The notes beneath the pieces are model-generated. The model was not told the DNA's origin. It made no database searches and saw only the letters and a program-made list of their open reading frames with translations. A stretch of DNA of 18,384 nt from an uncultured Eubacteriales bacterium (lineage in GTDB: Bacteria; Bacillota; Clostridia; Oscillospirales; CAG-272), in assembly GCA_900546315.1 (NCBI GenBank), contig URCP01000058.1:1-18384 (forward strand), written 5' to 3'. Below, one piece after another: positions 6,738-14,541 of this stretch. The position numbers and the translations under genes are program-made. Numbering within the stretch: position 1 is the stretch's first letter; each line of letters opens with the position of its first letter.

Positions 6738-8132
6738 TCAAAACTCCGCGTTCCCGACCGTTCTCGGATAAGGAATGACGTCGCGGATATTGGAAACACC
6801 AGTCAGATACATGATGATCCGCTCGAAGCCGAGACCGTATCCGGCGTGCTTCGTGCCGCCGTACTTTCTCAGGTTGAGGTACCACCAGTAATCCTTCTCG
6901 GAGAGGTTCAGCTCCTTCATGCGCTCGGTGAGTACGTCAAGGCGCTCCTCACGCTGGCTTCCGCCGATTATCTCGCCGACGCCGGGGACAAGGAGGTCCA
7001 TAGCGGCGACGGTTTTCCCGTCGTCGTTCAGACGCATATAGAACGCCTTGATCTCCTTTGGATAGTTGATCAGGAACACCGGCTTCTTGTAGACCTTCTC
7101 GGTCAGATATCTCTCGTGCTCGGTCTGAAGGTCGACGCCCCAGTAAACAGGATACTGGAACTGCTCCCCGGACTTCAGGAGGATGTCTATAGCGTCAGTA
7201 TAATCTACCTTGACATAATCGGCGTCGCGCAGAGCCGTCAGACGCTCCTTAAGGGTCTTGTCGACGAACTTGTTGAAGAACTCGATCTCCTGCGTGCAGT
7301 TCTCAAGAACGTGATTTATGATATACTTTATCATATCCCACGCGAGCTGCATATCGTCGTTCAGATCAGCGAACGCGATCTCCGGCTCGATCATCCAGAA
7401 CTCAGCCGCGTGGCGCGCGGTGTTCGAGTTCTCGGCGCGGAAGGTCGGTCCGAACGTGTAAATATTTCCGAAAGCCTGAGCGAAGGTCTCGCCCTCGAGC
7501 TGTCCGGAGACCGTGAGGTTCGCCGCCTTGCCGAAGAAATCCTTCGAGTAGTCGACCTTTCCGTCCTCGGTCCTCGGCGGGTTGTTTATATCGAGCGTCG
7601 TTACGCGGAACATCTCGCCCGCGCCCTCACAGTCGGAGCAGGTGATAAGCGGCGTATGGACATACACGAACCCTCTCTGGTAGAAGAAGCTGTGAATCGC
7701 GAACGCCACCTCGGAGCGCACGCGGAACACCGCGGAAAAAAGATTCGTCCTCGGGCGCAGATAAGCCTGCTCGCGGAGGAATTCCGCGCTGTGGCGCTTC
7801 GGCTGGAGCGGGTAATCCGGAGTGGACGTGCCCTCGACCGCGATCTCGGTCGCCTTGAGCTCGAACGGCTGCTTTGCGCCGGGGGTCAGCGTGAGCACGC
7901 CGGTGACGACGAGCGACGCGCCGACGTTCTGGGACGCGATCTCATCGTAATTCGCGAGCTTCTCGCGCTCGAACACGACCTGAAGGCTTGAGAAGCAGGA
8001 GCCGTCGTTGAGGTCGATGAACCCGAACGCCTTGGAGTCACGCAGATTGCGCACCCAGCCTCCCAGCGTGACAGTTTTTCCGCCGAACGCGGCGCTGTCG
8101 TCGTAGATGTGTTTTATAAGTTCTCTTTCCAT
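6738..8132 (-). CDS. asnS: asparagine-tRNA ligase
   Basis: It charges tRNA-Asn with asparagine. The 464-residue length and layout are those of class IIb AsnRS. An N-terminal OB-fold anticodon-binding domain (about 18-100, beginning VTLGGWVRNLRDSKAFGFID) is followed by the class II catalytic core. Motif 2 is visible as FGPTFRAENSNTARHAAEFW, and motif 3 as GLGFERIIMYLTG near the C-terminus. The end YPRTVGNAEF is typical. The start ATG has an ACGGAGAT ribosome site. It is transcribed alone from its own consensus promoter. Presence of AsnRS means direct charging is available in this organism; whether the GatCAB route also exists cannot be told. Confidence 0.97.
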   Translation of the reverse strand: MERELIKHIYDDSAAFGGKTVTLGGWVRNLRDSKAFGFIDLNDGSCFSSLQVVFEREKLANYDEIASQNVGASLVVTGVLTLTPGAKQPFELKATEIAVEGTSTPDYPLQPKRHSAEFLREQAYLRPRTNLFSAVFRVRSEVAFAIHSFFYQRGFVYVHTPLITCSDCEGAGEMFRVTTLDINNPPRTEDGKVDYSKDFFGKAANLTVSGQLEGETFAQAFGNIYTFGPTFRAENSNTARHAAEFWMIEPEIAFADLNDDMQLAWDMIKYIINHVLENCTQEIEFFNKFVDKTLKERLTALRDADYVKVDYTDAIDILLKSGEQFQYPVYWGVDLQTEHERYLTEKVYKKPVFLINYPKEIKAFYMRLNDDGKTVAAMDLLVPGVGEIIGGSQREERLDVLTERMKELNLSEKDYWWYLNLRKYGGTKHAGYGLGFERIIMYLTGVSNIRDVIPYPRTVGNAEF

Positions 8133-8180
8133 TTGGTTATCTCCGTTTAACGTTGATTATGGCAATTTTCTGATGAATAT

Positions 8181-8209
8181 AGTATAGCACATAACCAGCG
8201 CATTGTCAA
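8181..8209 (-). promoter_or_regulatory. promoter of asnS
   Basis: Minus-strand TTGACA (8204-8209), a 17-base spacer ending in TGTGC, and TATACT (8181-8186). It is about 48 bases before the asnS start. No strong terminator lies between it and the upstream solute-binding gene. Confidence 0.9.
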
Positions 8210-8246
8210 GTGAACATCTCCAAATTCACCGTCGGATTTTCCGGGC

Positions 8247-9704
8247 TCACTTATCCATAGCCGCCATTATTTTGTCGATATTTGCCTCAACGGTCTTCAC
8301 CTTTGTCGCCATCGTCGACGCTATTTCCTTGTTGCTCGACAGACTCCTGTACACGACCTCGTCAGCCAGCGGAAGGAAGATATTATATACCGAGCCAACG
8401 TCAAACCGACGCGAAGAGCGCACTATCCCGAGCATTTCTATCGAGTCGTCGCCGCGGAGCAGCTTCTGCGAAACGCGCTCCGCGTAGAAGCTCGGCATGA
8501 TGTCCTTATATGTGATATACGAAAGTGTATCCATGATCGATCCGGTCTCGTGCGGTCTGTTGTTAGTGACCGGTACAACCATGAGGTATGTGAATGTACG
8601 CAGGCAGTGGTAATCCTTCTGTATCTCATCATACTTGGGTATCGGCAGAATGCCGTAAGCGTCCGCCATGTCGCGGTAATTGTTCGCCGCCTTGAGCTGC
8701 GCGAGAGTCATCAGCGCGCGCCCGGACTTGAAAAGATTCTCATAATGTCCGTAATCGTTGACAGTGCCGGTGTTCGCGTGAATATAATCGCCGGCGACCG
8801 AGAACGCCGCCTTTATCTTCTCGAAATATGTGTAGAACTTCTCGCCGGTATACCCGATCTGCGGCCGTCCGCTGTCGTCTATGTACGCCGAATCTATACC
8901 GGCGCCGGAGATCAGTGCCGCGCTGCCGCGCTCATAGGACGCCGCGCCGTAGCGCGCGTTTCCGTCCTGCTTGAGTGTGAATGACTCATCGCCGTTGAGG
9001 CTGGCGCCCGCGTGCATGAACTCACATAACTTGTCAAACGTCCACTTTCCGCTCCGGACGAGCTCATACGGGTTCTCAAGCCCGAGGTCGGTCATGATAT
9101 TCTCGTTTATGAACGTTACCATGGTTTCCTCGAAGTCGCAGAGCGAGACGTCTGTCATCGCGAAGAGCGCCTTACGGCTCTTTCCTATCCTCGACTCCTC
9201 GGTAACCTCGCCGTCCCACCACTCCTTGTCGAGCCGGAACTCCGGAATGGTGTCAAGGTTCATAAGATACCCCTCGGTCAGCTCTGTGTTCAGATAATAG
9301 TCGCGCAGGAACGCGGCGTCATAGGAAGCGTCACCCGCGAGAACCGCCTGTCCGAATTTCGTGTTTGCTTCCTTAAGTTCGTGCTCCACTATCTCGAGAT
9401 TGAAGTTGTACAGGTCCTCCGCCTTGCGGTTGCGGTTGAAGATCGCGTCGTTCAGCGTCTCTCCTGTTGCCTCATCGAAATCAAGATAGGAGTAGAAGTT
9501 GTAGGTCTGGCTCGTGTTGAGAATAGTGAATGTCCCGCCTCCAAGGTCGATGTCCGCGTACTCGTACTCCGGTTCCGGAGCCGTAGTCTCAGCGGAAGTG
9601 CTGTCAGTCGTGGTGTCCTTTCCATCAGTCACCGCCGCCTGACCGCAGGACGATAACAGCAATGCGAGGACAAGTGCCGGGATAAATATTTTACGGGAAT
9701 TCAT
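8247..9704 (-). CDS. lipoprotein extracellular solute-binding protein (copy 1)
   Basis: A 485-residue lipid-anchored binding protein of the ABC sugar-uptake type. The signal peptide is MNSRKIFIPALVLALLLSSC with lipidation at Cys20, followed by a Thr/Ser/Asp/Glu-rich linker (about 25-45). The mature part has the pattern DLGGGTFTIL, LNDAIFNRNRKAED, and a C-terminal DIMPSFYAERVSQKLLRG. The start is placed at 9704 because GGAGG lies 11 bases before that ATG; an ATG six codons upstream (9722) overlaps the ribosome site itself. It is distantly related to the binding protein at 11848-13338, sharing FTIL, LNDA and RNR blocks. It has its own promoter and follows the isomerase terminator. No permease or ATPase gene is in the window, and the ligand cannot be deduced. 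Confidence 0.9.
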   Translation of the reverse strand: MNSRKIFIPALVLALLLSSCGQAAVTDGKDTTTDSTSAETTAPEPEYEYADIDLGGGTFTILNTSQTYNFYSYLDFDEATGETLNDAIFNRNRKAEDLYNFNLEIVEHELKEANTKFGQAVLAGDASYDAAFLRDYYLNTELTEGYLMNLDTIPEFRLDKEWWDGEVTEESRIGKSRKALFAMTDVSLCDFEETMVTFINENIMTDLGLENPYELVRSGKWTFDKLCEFMHAGASLNGDESFTLKQDGNARYGAASYERGSAALISGAGIDSAYIDDSGRPQIGYTGEKFYTYFEKIKAAFSVAGDYIHANTGTVNDYGHYENLFKSGRALMTLAQLKAANNYRDMADAYGILPIPKYDEIQKDYHCLRTFTYLMVVPVTNNRPHETGSIMDTLSYITYKDIMPSFYAERVSQKLLRGDDSIEMLGIVRSSRRFDVGSVYNIFLPLADEVVYRSLSSNKEIASTMATKVKTVEANIDKIMAAMDK

Positions 9705-9739
9705 TTGTATGCGCGCCTCCATTTGTTATATTTACATAC

Positions 9740-9768
9740 ATTATAACACATTGATCATCAGTTGTCAA
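9740..9768 (-). promoter_or_regulatory. promoter of the copy 1 solute-binding protein
   Basis: Minus-strand TTGACA (9763-9768), 17 bases ending TGTGT, then TATAAT (9740-9745), only about 36 bases before the start codon. An ATTGA/TCAAT inverted pair overlaps the -35, and AAAAAAATGCGC lies just upstream. Confidence 0.92.
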
Positions 9769-9796
9769 TATACAAGCGCATTTTTTTATTGTCCCG

Positions 9797-9839
9797 TAAA
9801 AAAATCGCGTCAGTTCTGCCATAGCGTGACTGACGCGAT
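9797..9839 (-). terminator. terminator of the binding protein-oxidoreductase-isomerase operon
   Basis: A perfect 11-bp stem (9804-9814 with 9829-9839), followed on the minus strand by seven Ts. It starts 8 bases after the isomerase stop codon. Confidence 0.95.
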
Positions 9840-9846
9840 CCATTAT

Positions 9847-10629
9847 TTACCTTATTCCCATTTTCACGAGATTGTCATAAGACACCTTTACCGCCTCGAA
9901 CGGGTCTCCCTCGCACATATCCTGCTCGATCACGAAGCGCTCTATGCCGATCTCGTCCGCGGTTCTGAGAATCCCCGGCCAGTTGAGATTTCCGGTGCCG
10001 ACCGACGCGAAGTGATACGGGACATCCTCGATCTTTCCCTCGAGCTTCTTTATCGCGTAGTCCTTGACGTGCATCCAGAACGCGCGTCCCTCAAAGAGCT
10101 TCAGTGAGGTCGACGGCTCGGTTCCGGCGTTCGTGAGCCAGAAGACGTCCGGCTGGAACATGACGGCGTCCGGGTCGGTCTCGTTTCTCAGAATATCGAT
10201 ACCGCGCTCGTCACCGAAGGATATCCACTCGAAGGCGTGGAAGTGATATATGTACCTGAGCCCCGCGGCTTTGCACGCTCTGCCCTCCGCGTTCATTATT
10301 TCCGCGTAGCGTCTGTAGCCGTCCGCGTCGTTTCTCATGCTCTCCGGTATCGAGTCGGTGCGCAGGACGTCGACGCCGAGTATTTCAGCGTCGCGCTTCG
10401 CGTCCTCTATCCTCTCGACGACGTGTGTCGTCGGGCGGAAGACCGAGTCGGCGGACACGCCGTTGTCCTTAAGTATCTTCGCGACCTCCTCGACGCTGAA
10501 ATAACCGGGAGGGGTTATCTGAACGTGCTTTATGCCGATCTCCGCGACCTTTCTGATAGTCTCCTTGAAATCCTCCGGAGTCTTCATATAATCGCGGAGG
10601 GTGTACATCTGTAATCCGATTCTGCTCAT
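9847..10629 (-). CDS. TIM-barrel sugar phosphate isomerase/epimerase-family protein
   Basis: A 260-residue cytoplasmic protein of the xylose isomerase-like TIM-barrel (AP endonuclease 2) superfamily, which covers isomerases, epimerases, inosose dehydratases and keto-glycoside lyases. It opens SRIGLQMYTLRD, the usual first strand. Likely metal ligands on later strands are around YHFHAFEW (His129, His131, Glu134), QPDVFW (Asp161), MHVKDY (His187) and FVIEQD (Glu235). The frame is open upstream to 10842, but that extension overlaps the preceding gene and the family start is at 10629. The nearest ribosome site is weak (GGGAAA). A better AAAGGA lies about 30 bases upstream, behind a small CCCGC/GCGGG hairpin. 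It is third in the operon, 53 bases after the oxidoreductase, which suggests successive steps on one sugar. Confidence 0.9.
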   Translation of the reverse strand: MSRIGLQMYTLRDYMKTPEDFKETIRKVAEIGIKHVQITPPGYFSVEEVAKILKDNGVSADSVFRPTTHVVERIEDAKRDAEILGVDVLRTDSIPESMRNDADGYRRYAEIMNAEGRACKAAGLRYIYHFHAFEWISFGDERGIDILRNETDPDAVMFQPDVFWLTNAGTEPSTSLKLFEGRAFWMHVKDYAIKKLEGKIEDVPYHFASVGTGNLNWPGILRTADEIGIERFVIEQDMCEGDPFEAVKVSYDNLVKMGIR

Positions 10630-10682
10630 CTTTTTATTTTCCCGCTCACGGCGGGGATTCCTTTCGTGCTTTGAATTATTAT

Positions 10683-11813
10683 TCAGATATCCATAACCAT
10701 TTCGGGATACTCCGTGTATCCCGCTTTGAACGGTTCGGGGCGGGTGCAGGTTGACTTCATCCTGTATATCTCGCCGGTCTCGCCGCTGATCATTATGCCG
10801 TGCGCGATCTCGAACATATGATATGCCCTCTCGGCGGAACATCTCGGCTCCCTGCCGTTCCGTATCGCGTAGGCGAGGTCACACGGACCAAGACCGCGGC
10901 TGTTGTCGGTGAACGCGTGAGTCAGCGGCATCGTGACGCCGGAAGAAGCCTTCGTCGAGACAACCGGGGCGTCGCCGTAATTGTTCGGGTCGCCAAGATT
11001 CATCTGCCCGTCTGTGCAGAAGAGCATATAATTGTTGAAGCCGATCGACTCCGAGGAGTTGAGTATATTGCATATGACTCCGCACTCGAACTCGAGGGTT
11101 CCCGCGATGTTGTTTGTCGTCTCGATCGGCATGATTCTGCCGTATTCCGGGTTCTTCGGGTTCATGTATCTTCTGTCGTCGGCGCCGCGTATCTGCGAGA
11201 AGCCGCAGACCCGTCTCACAGGACCGAGGATGTTTATCAGCCCCATCAGATAGTAGCACCCCATGTCGAAGATGATTCCGCCGCCCGGGCAGAACGCGAA
11301 CCGTCTCTCCGGGTCGGTGCGCCACCTCTCGTGGTGGTATCCGCGCACGAGCGTTATGTTCGCCGCCACGGCGGTTCCGAGCATACCGCTGTCATATATC
11401 TGTCTCGCTGTCTGGAGTCCGGCGCCGAGATAGGTGTCGGGGCCGCCGCAGTAGTACACTCCGCACTCCTTCGCGGTCTTCACGAGATCCTCGCCCTCCC
11501 ACAGCTCGACCGCCATCATCTTTTCGGAGTAGACGTGCTTTCCGGCGAGCATCGACTTTTTCGAGACCTCATAGTGCGAGGTGTGGTAGGTGAGGTTCAC
11601 GACGAGCTCGATTTCCGGATCGTTCCAGATCTCCTCGTTCGTCATCTGACGGATTCCGTATTTCTCCGCCTTTTCAGCGGAGCGCTCCGGTTTTATGTCG
11701 GAGCAGCCGACCACCTCGAGCGCGTTGTAGCGCTTCGTCATGTTTGTGAGATAGATATCCGAGATCATTCCGCAGCCGATGACCGCGGTCTTTACCGGTC
11801 TGAATGGGTTCAT
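10683..11813 (-). CDS. Gfo/Idh/MocA-family oxidoreductase
   Basis: A 376-residue NAD(P)-dependent dehydrogenase of the sugar or inositol type. The Rossmann fold opens KTAVIGCGMISDIYL (Gly13, Gly15). The usual EKP motif reads EKM (Glu97-Lys98). The C-terminal domain holds GGGIIFDMGCYYL with the catalytic-region Asp183. The residue four beyond, often His in the family, is Tyr187, as in a known DMGxYY subgroup. The ATG has AGGAAAGG about 10 bases upstream. It lies 34 bases after the solute-binding gene and 53 before the isomerase-like gene. Family members often oxidise a ring hydroxyl to a ketone; the substrate here is unknown. Confidence 0.92.
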   Translation of the reverse strand: MNPFRPVKTAVIGCGMISDIYLTNMTKRYNALEVVGCSDIKPERSAEKAEKYGIRQMTNEEIWNDPEIELVVNLTYHTSHYEVSKKSMLAGKHVYSEKMMAVELWEGEDLVKTAKECGVYYCGGPDTYLGAGLQTARQIYDSGMLGTAVAANITLVRGYHHERWRTDPERRFAFCPGGGIIFDMGCYYLMGLINILGPVRRVCGFSQIRGADDRRYMNPKNPEYGRIMPIETTNNIAGTLEFECGVICNILNSSESIGFNNYMLFCTDGQMNLGDPNNYGDAPVVSTKASSGVTMPLTHAFTDNSRGLGPCDLAYAIRNGREPRCSAERAYHMFEIAHGIMISGETGEIYRMKSTCTRPEPFKAGYTEYPEMVMDI

Positions 11814-11847
11814 TTCTGGTTTGCCTTTCCTGTAATATTATACCTGT

Positions 11848-13338
11848 TTATTCGCCCGCTTTTTCGTAAGCGGCGTTGATTTTTTCGAGACCTGCGTTGA
11901 CCTTCTTTTCCTTGCTTGCCCAGTAGGACGACAGATCCTTGTCTTCACTTATCACATCCTGTAGGATCCATCCGATATTGTCCATCGCCGGTGAATGCAC
12001 CCATCCGAAGTCGAAGGTCAGACCGTCGCGGATTTGATCCATCATCTCAGCCGACTGGTCGTCGCGAGTGCCCTTTGTCTTGAGAACAAGGTCGTAGTAA
12101 TCCGGGATGACGTTCCGGTAGGACTCGGCACAGAGCGCCTCAGTGATTATACCGCTCATCTCGTTGTCCCTGAGAGTCACCGGGAAGCACATCATCGAGA
12201 CCGAGTTATGGCTCGTCGTGCGGTATCCGTCCTGATTCTCGTCATACATCGGATAGGGAATTATACCAAAATCGGTGTCCATATTGCGAAGCAGCTTCGC
12301 GTTTCCGAGGTATCCGGTCATGAAGAGCGCGCGGTCGGACGTGAATATAACCGGTTCGTCGGTGCTGTACGGCTCACTGAGCACCTCGTTCTTGGAGTAC
12401 GAGCTCTGCTGCTTGTGGAGGGCTTTCAGTCTGTCGACCATATTGATGGTACGCTCGGTCATGAAGCATGCCTCGACCTCGCCGTTGTCGTTCAGCTTTG
12501 TGAGCGGCGTCTCGCCCGCGACCATCCACGCGCGCATATGATTCGTCGGAGAGGTGACGAACCCATAAAGATCGTTCTCATCATATACCGAGTTTCCGTC
12601 AACGTCGCTTGACACATTCTTCGACAGCTCAGTCAGCTTGTCTATCGTCCACTCGTGGTTGTCGACTATCTCGTACATATCCGGTATCGCGTACTGCTCG
12701 GCGAGCTTCTTGTTGAAGAACATGACATACATGTTGTCCCAGAGCGTGACCGCGATGTCTCCCGTTGTCATGAAGAGCTTATCGTGAACAGTCAGCGCTG
12801 AGTTCGATTTTTCGGACCACCACGGCGCCTCAGTGTTTATATACGGCATATCATAGACATTCATGAAATATCCCTGCATCGCGTGGTTTACCATATCCGC
12901 CTGGTATCCGGTGATGAGGTCGTATTCGCTGTCGCCCGCGACGACCGAGTTCGTGATCGCGTTTTTGTAATCGGAGCTGTTCCATGTTCCGGGGAGCCCG
13001 ACGAACTCAAAATTTACGTTGAATCTGTTCTCGACCGCGCGGTTGCGCCTGTATACAGCGTCGTTGAGGATGTCTCCGTTCTCCTCGTCCGCTATGAACT
13101 CGTATGCCCACTCGTTTCTGTAGAGGATCGTGAATTTGTCCCCGCCGTAATCCTTCTCGGGCAGGTTGTCCTTCACCTGACTGCGGTCGGTCTCCGCCGG
13201 TGTGGTGTCATCCGCGTCGGCGGATGTCGTTTTGTCTGTTGTCGTATCGTCAGCCGCCGTCCCCTGCGTGCCGCCGCAGGCGGATAATGCGAGTGTCAGC
13301 GCTGCAAGAAGCGCCGCGAGGAATCTGATGTTTTTCAT
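11848..13338 (-). CDS. lipoprotein extracellular solute-binding protein (copy 2)
   Basis: A 496-residue ABC-type carbohydrate-binding lipoprotein. The signal peptide is MKNIRFLAALLAALTLALSAC with lipidation at Cys21, then a Thr/Asp-rich linker (about 25-50). The mature domain starts KDYGGDKFTILYRNEWAYEF and continues with LNDAVYRRNRAVENRFNVNFE. The start at 13338 is chosen because AGGAG lies 8 bases before it; the frame stays open to 13449. It is first gene of a leftward operon with the oxidoreductase and isomerase, and divergent from the AraC regulator, which probably controls it. The transporter membrane parts are absent. Confidence 0.92.
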   Translation of the reverse strand: MKNIRFLAALLAALTLALSACGGTQGTAADDTTTDKTTSADADDTTPAETDRSQVKDNLPEKDYGGDKFTILYRNEWAYEFIADEENGDILNDAVYRRNRAVENRFNVNFEFVGLPGTWNSSDYKNAITNSVVAGDSEYDLITGYQADMVNHAMQGYFMNVYDMPYINTEAPWWSEKSNSALTVHDKLFMTTGDIAVTLWDNMYVMFFNKKLAEQYAIPDMYEIVDNHEWTIDKLTELSKNVSSDVDGNSVYDENDLYGFVTSPTNHMRAWMVAGETPLTKLNDNGEVEACFMTERTINMVDRLKALHKQQSSYSKNEVLSEPYSTDEPVIFTSDRALFMTGYLGNAKLLRNMDTDFGIIPYPMYDENQDGYRTTSHNSVSMMCFPVTLRDNEMSGIITEALCAESYRNVIPDYYDLVLKTKGTRDDQSAEMMDQIRDGLTFDFGWVHSPAMDNIGWILQDVISEDKDLSSYWASKEKKVNAGLEKINAAYEKAGE

Positions 13339-13404
13339 CGCGTTTTCTCCTGTATTCATTGAATAAAGTCTGTGGCATATATGCTCTTTCCCTTGGGTAA
13401 CTAT

Positions 13405-13433
13405 ATGATACCACATGAAGCCGGATTTGACAA
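13405..13433 (-). promoter_or_regulatory. promoter of the copy 2 binding protein operon
   Basis: Minus-strand TTGTCA (13428-13433), a 17-base spacer ending TGTGG, and TATCAT (13405-13410), about 67 bases before the start codon. It is slightly off consensus at both elements, which would fit an activator-dependent promoter. Confidence 0.8.
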
Positions 13434-13470
13434 TGCACATAACGCGCATTTTTTGGTACTTTACGATACA

Positions 13471-13490
13471 ATAGTTAATAATTTAACTAT
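13471..13490. promoter_or_regulatory. candidate operator: inverted repeat between divergent promoters
   Basis: ATAGTTAA (13471-13478) and TTAACTAT (13483-13490) form a perfect 8-bp inverted repeat with a 4-base centre in an AT-rich patch. It sits 10 bases upstream of the araC-type promoter and 37 bases upstream of the divergent one. It could bind the adjacent regulator or another factor. AraC proteins often use direct rather than inverted sites, so the partner is uncertain. Confidence 0.45.
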
Positions 13491-13500
13491 AGCGTTCCGC

Positions 13501-13529
13501 TTGAAAAATGGAGAAAGATGTGATATAAT
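13501..13529 (+). promoter_or_regulatory. promoter of the AraC-family regulator gene
   Basis: TTGAAA (13501-13506), a 17-base spacer ending TGTGA, and a perfect TATAAT (13524-13529), 45 bases before the GTG start. Confidence 0.9.
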
Positions 13530-13574
13530 AGAGCAAACCTCTCAAAGATATCATTCACGAAAGGAGCAAAGCGT

Positions 13575-14402
13575 GTGAAAACGATACAATTTCAGGACCT
13601 CGTCTCGACCGAGTTCGACATTCACGATATAATCATAATCAATCACGCCTGGCGCCCCGGCGAGTCCTACGCGATACCGTCCGACGGACGCCCGGACAAC
13701 GGTCTCATGTTTCTCAGCGACATCGACATCGACTACGTGACGCCGGACGGGCGCGTCTTTGACCGTGCGAAACGGAACAACATCGTGTACTGCCCGATCG
13801 GCTCGAAATACATCTGCCGCTTCAACGTGCCAAAAAGCATCCCGAACGGCGGCACGACCGACTACCTGATCAATTTCAGGCTCTTTGACGCGAACGGAGA
13901 GGAGTTCCGGCTGTCGGACGACAGGCTGAGCATCCTCCCGGACAACCCCAAGTACTACCTCGAGAGCTTCTCGAGAATAGACTCGATCGGCAGAAAGGGT
14001 CTCCTTTCTCCGCCGAGGATAAAGGGAATGATGTACAACCTCCTGTGCGACATTGCGCTCGGTATGCAGAAGCGGGACATCATGACCCGCCGCTTCGCCT
14101 CGATCTATCCGGCGATAAAGTACATACGGTCGACCGACATCGCCGAGATAGATGTCGAGGGACTGGCGGCGCAGTGCCACCTGAGCAAGTCCGGTTTCCG
14201 CCGCCTCTTCCGCGAATACACCGGCATGGCGCCGCTCGAGTACGTGAACCACATGAAGGCGGCACAGGCGAAAGCGAGACTGAAAAGCGGCGTCATGACG
14301 GTCGCGGAGGTCGCGGAATCGCTCGGATTTTCAGACCCGTCCTACTTCTCGCGCTTCTACCGCCGTGCGACCGGGAGAAGACCGAGCGAAGACCTGCGGT
14401 AA
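13575..14402 (+). CDS. AraC-family transcriptional regulator
   Basis: A 275-residue regulator. The N-terminal half (about 1-165) is a probable sugar-sensing, cupin-like domain without a family I can name from sequence. The C-terminal ~90 residues form the double helix-turn-helix of AraC/XylS proteins. The first helix pair is around IDVEGLAAQCHLSKSGFRRL, and the second ends VAESLGFSDPSYFSRFYRR followed by the expected ATGRRPSE. Translation starts with GTG, with AAGGAG 8 bases upstream. It is divergent from the binding protein operon and upstream of the glycoside hydrolase, so it is the likely local regulator of both, probably as an activator responding to an imported sugar. Confidence 0.95.
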   Translation: MKTIQFQDLVSTEFDIHDIIIINHAWRPGESYAIPSDGRPDNGLMFLSDIDIDYVTPDGRVFDRAKRNNIVYCPIGSKYICRFNVPKSIPNGGTTDYLINFRLFDANGEEFRLSDDRLSILPDNPKYYLESFSRIDSIGRKGLLSPPRIKGMMYNLLCDIALGMQKRDIMTRRFASIYPAIKYIRSTDIAEIDVEGLAAQCHLSKSGFRRLFREYTGMAPLEYVNHMKAAQAKARLKSGVMTVAEVAESLGFSDPSYFSRFYRRATGRRPSEDLR

Positions 14403-14409
14403 ACAAAAA

Positions 14410-14444
14410 AGCGCCAGCGAAAATGTTTCGTTCACAAGCGCTTG
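14410..14444. other. nested inverted repeat overlapping the hydrolase promoter
   Basis: AAGCGC (14410-14415) pairs with GCGCTT (14439-14444), enclosing AGCGAAA (14417-14423) and TTTCGTT (14427-14433). It lies 8 bases past the regulator stop codon and has no T run, so it is a poor classical terminator. Its right arm overlaps the first two bases of the next -35. Confidence 0.45.
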
Positions 14445-14471
14445 ACATCCGGGAATATTCGTGGTAGAATT
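14443..14471 (+). promoter_or_regulatory. promoter of the GH39-like gene
   Basis: TTGACA (14443-14448), 17-base spacer ending CGTGG, then TAGAAT (14466-14471). The -35 is perfect and the -10 has one change. A small CCGGA/TCCGG hairpin (14496-14510) lies in the leader. Confidence 0.8.
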
Positions 14472-14541
14472 ACATCAGACAGGAACGCAAGCAACCGGAT
14501 AAGCTCCGGAACTACACGTCACGAAAGGAATAGTGATAGCC

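Noticed and set aside
6846..7991. Plus-strand open frame of 381 codons
   Set aside because: Shadow of asnS on the opposite strand; the asnS protein has clear motifs and this does not.
8210..8246. Possible terminator of the copy 1 binding protein gene
   Set aside because: Only short CGGA/TCCG and GTGAA/TTCAC pairs occur, with no T run, so I could not support one.
10800..11879. Plus-strand open frame of 359 codons
   Set aside because: Antisense shadow of the Gfo/Idh gene without start signals.
13576..13589. Catabolite-repression (cre)-like site TGAAAACGATACAA at the start of the regulator gene
   Set aside because: It matches about 12 of 14 consensus positions but overlaps the start codon and lacks the conserved right half; one such match in 18 kb can be chance.
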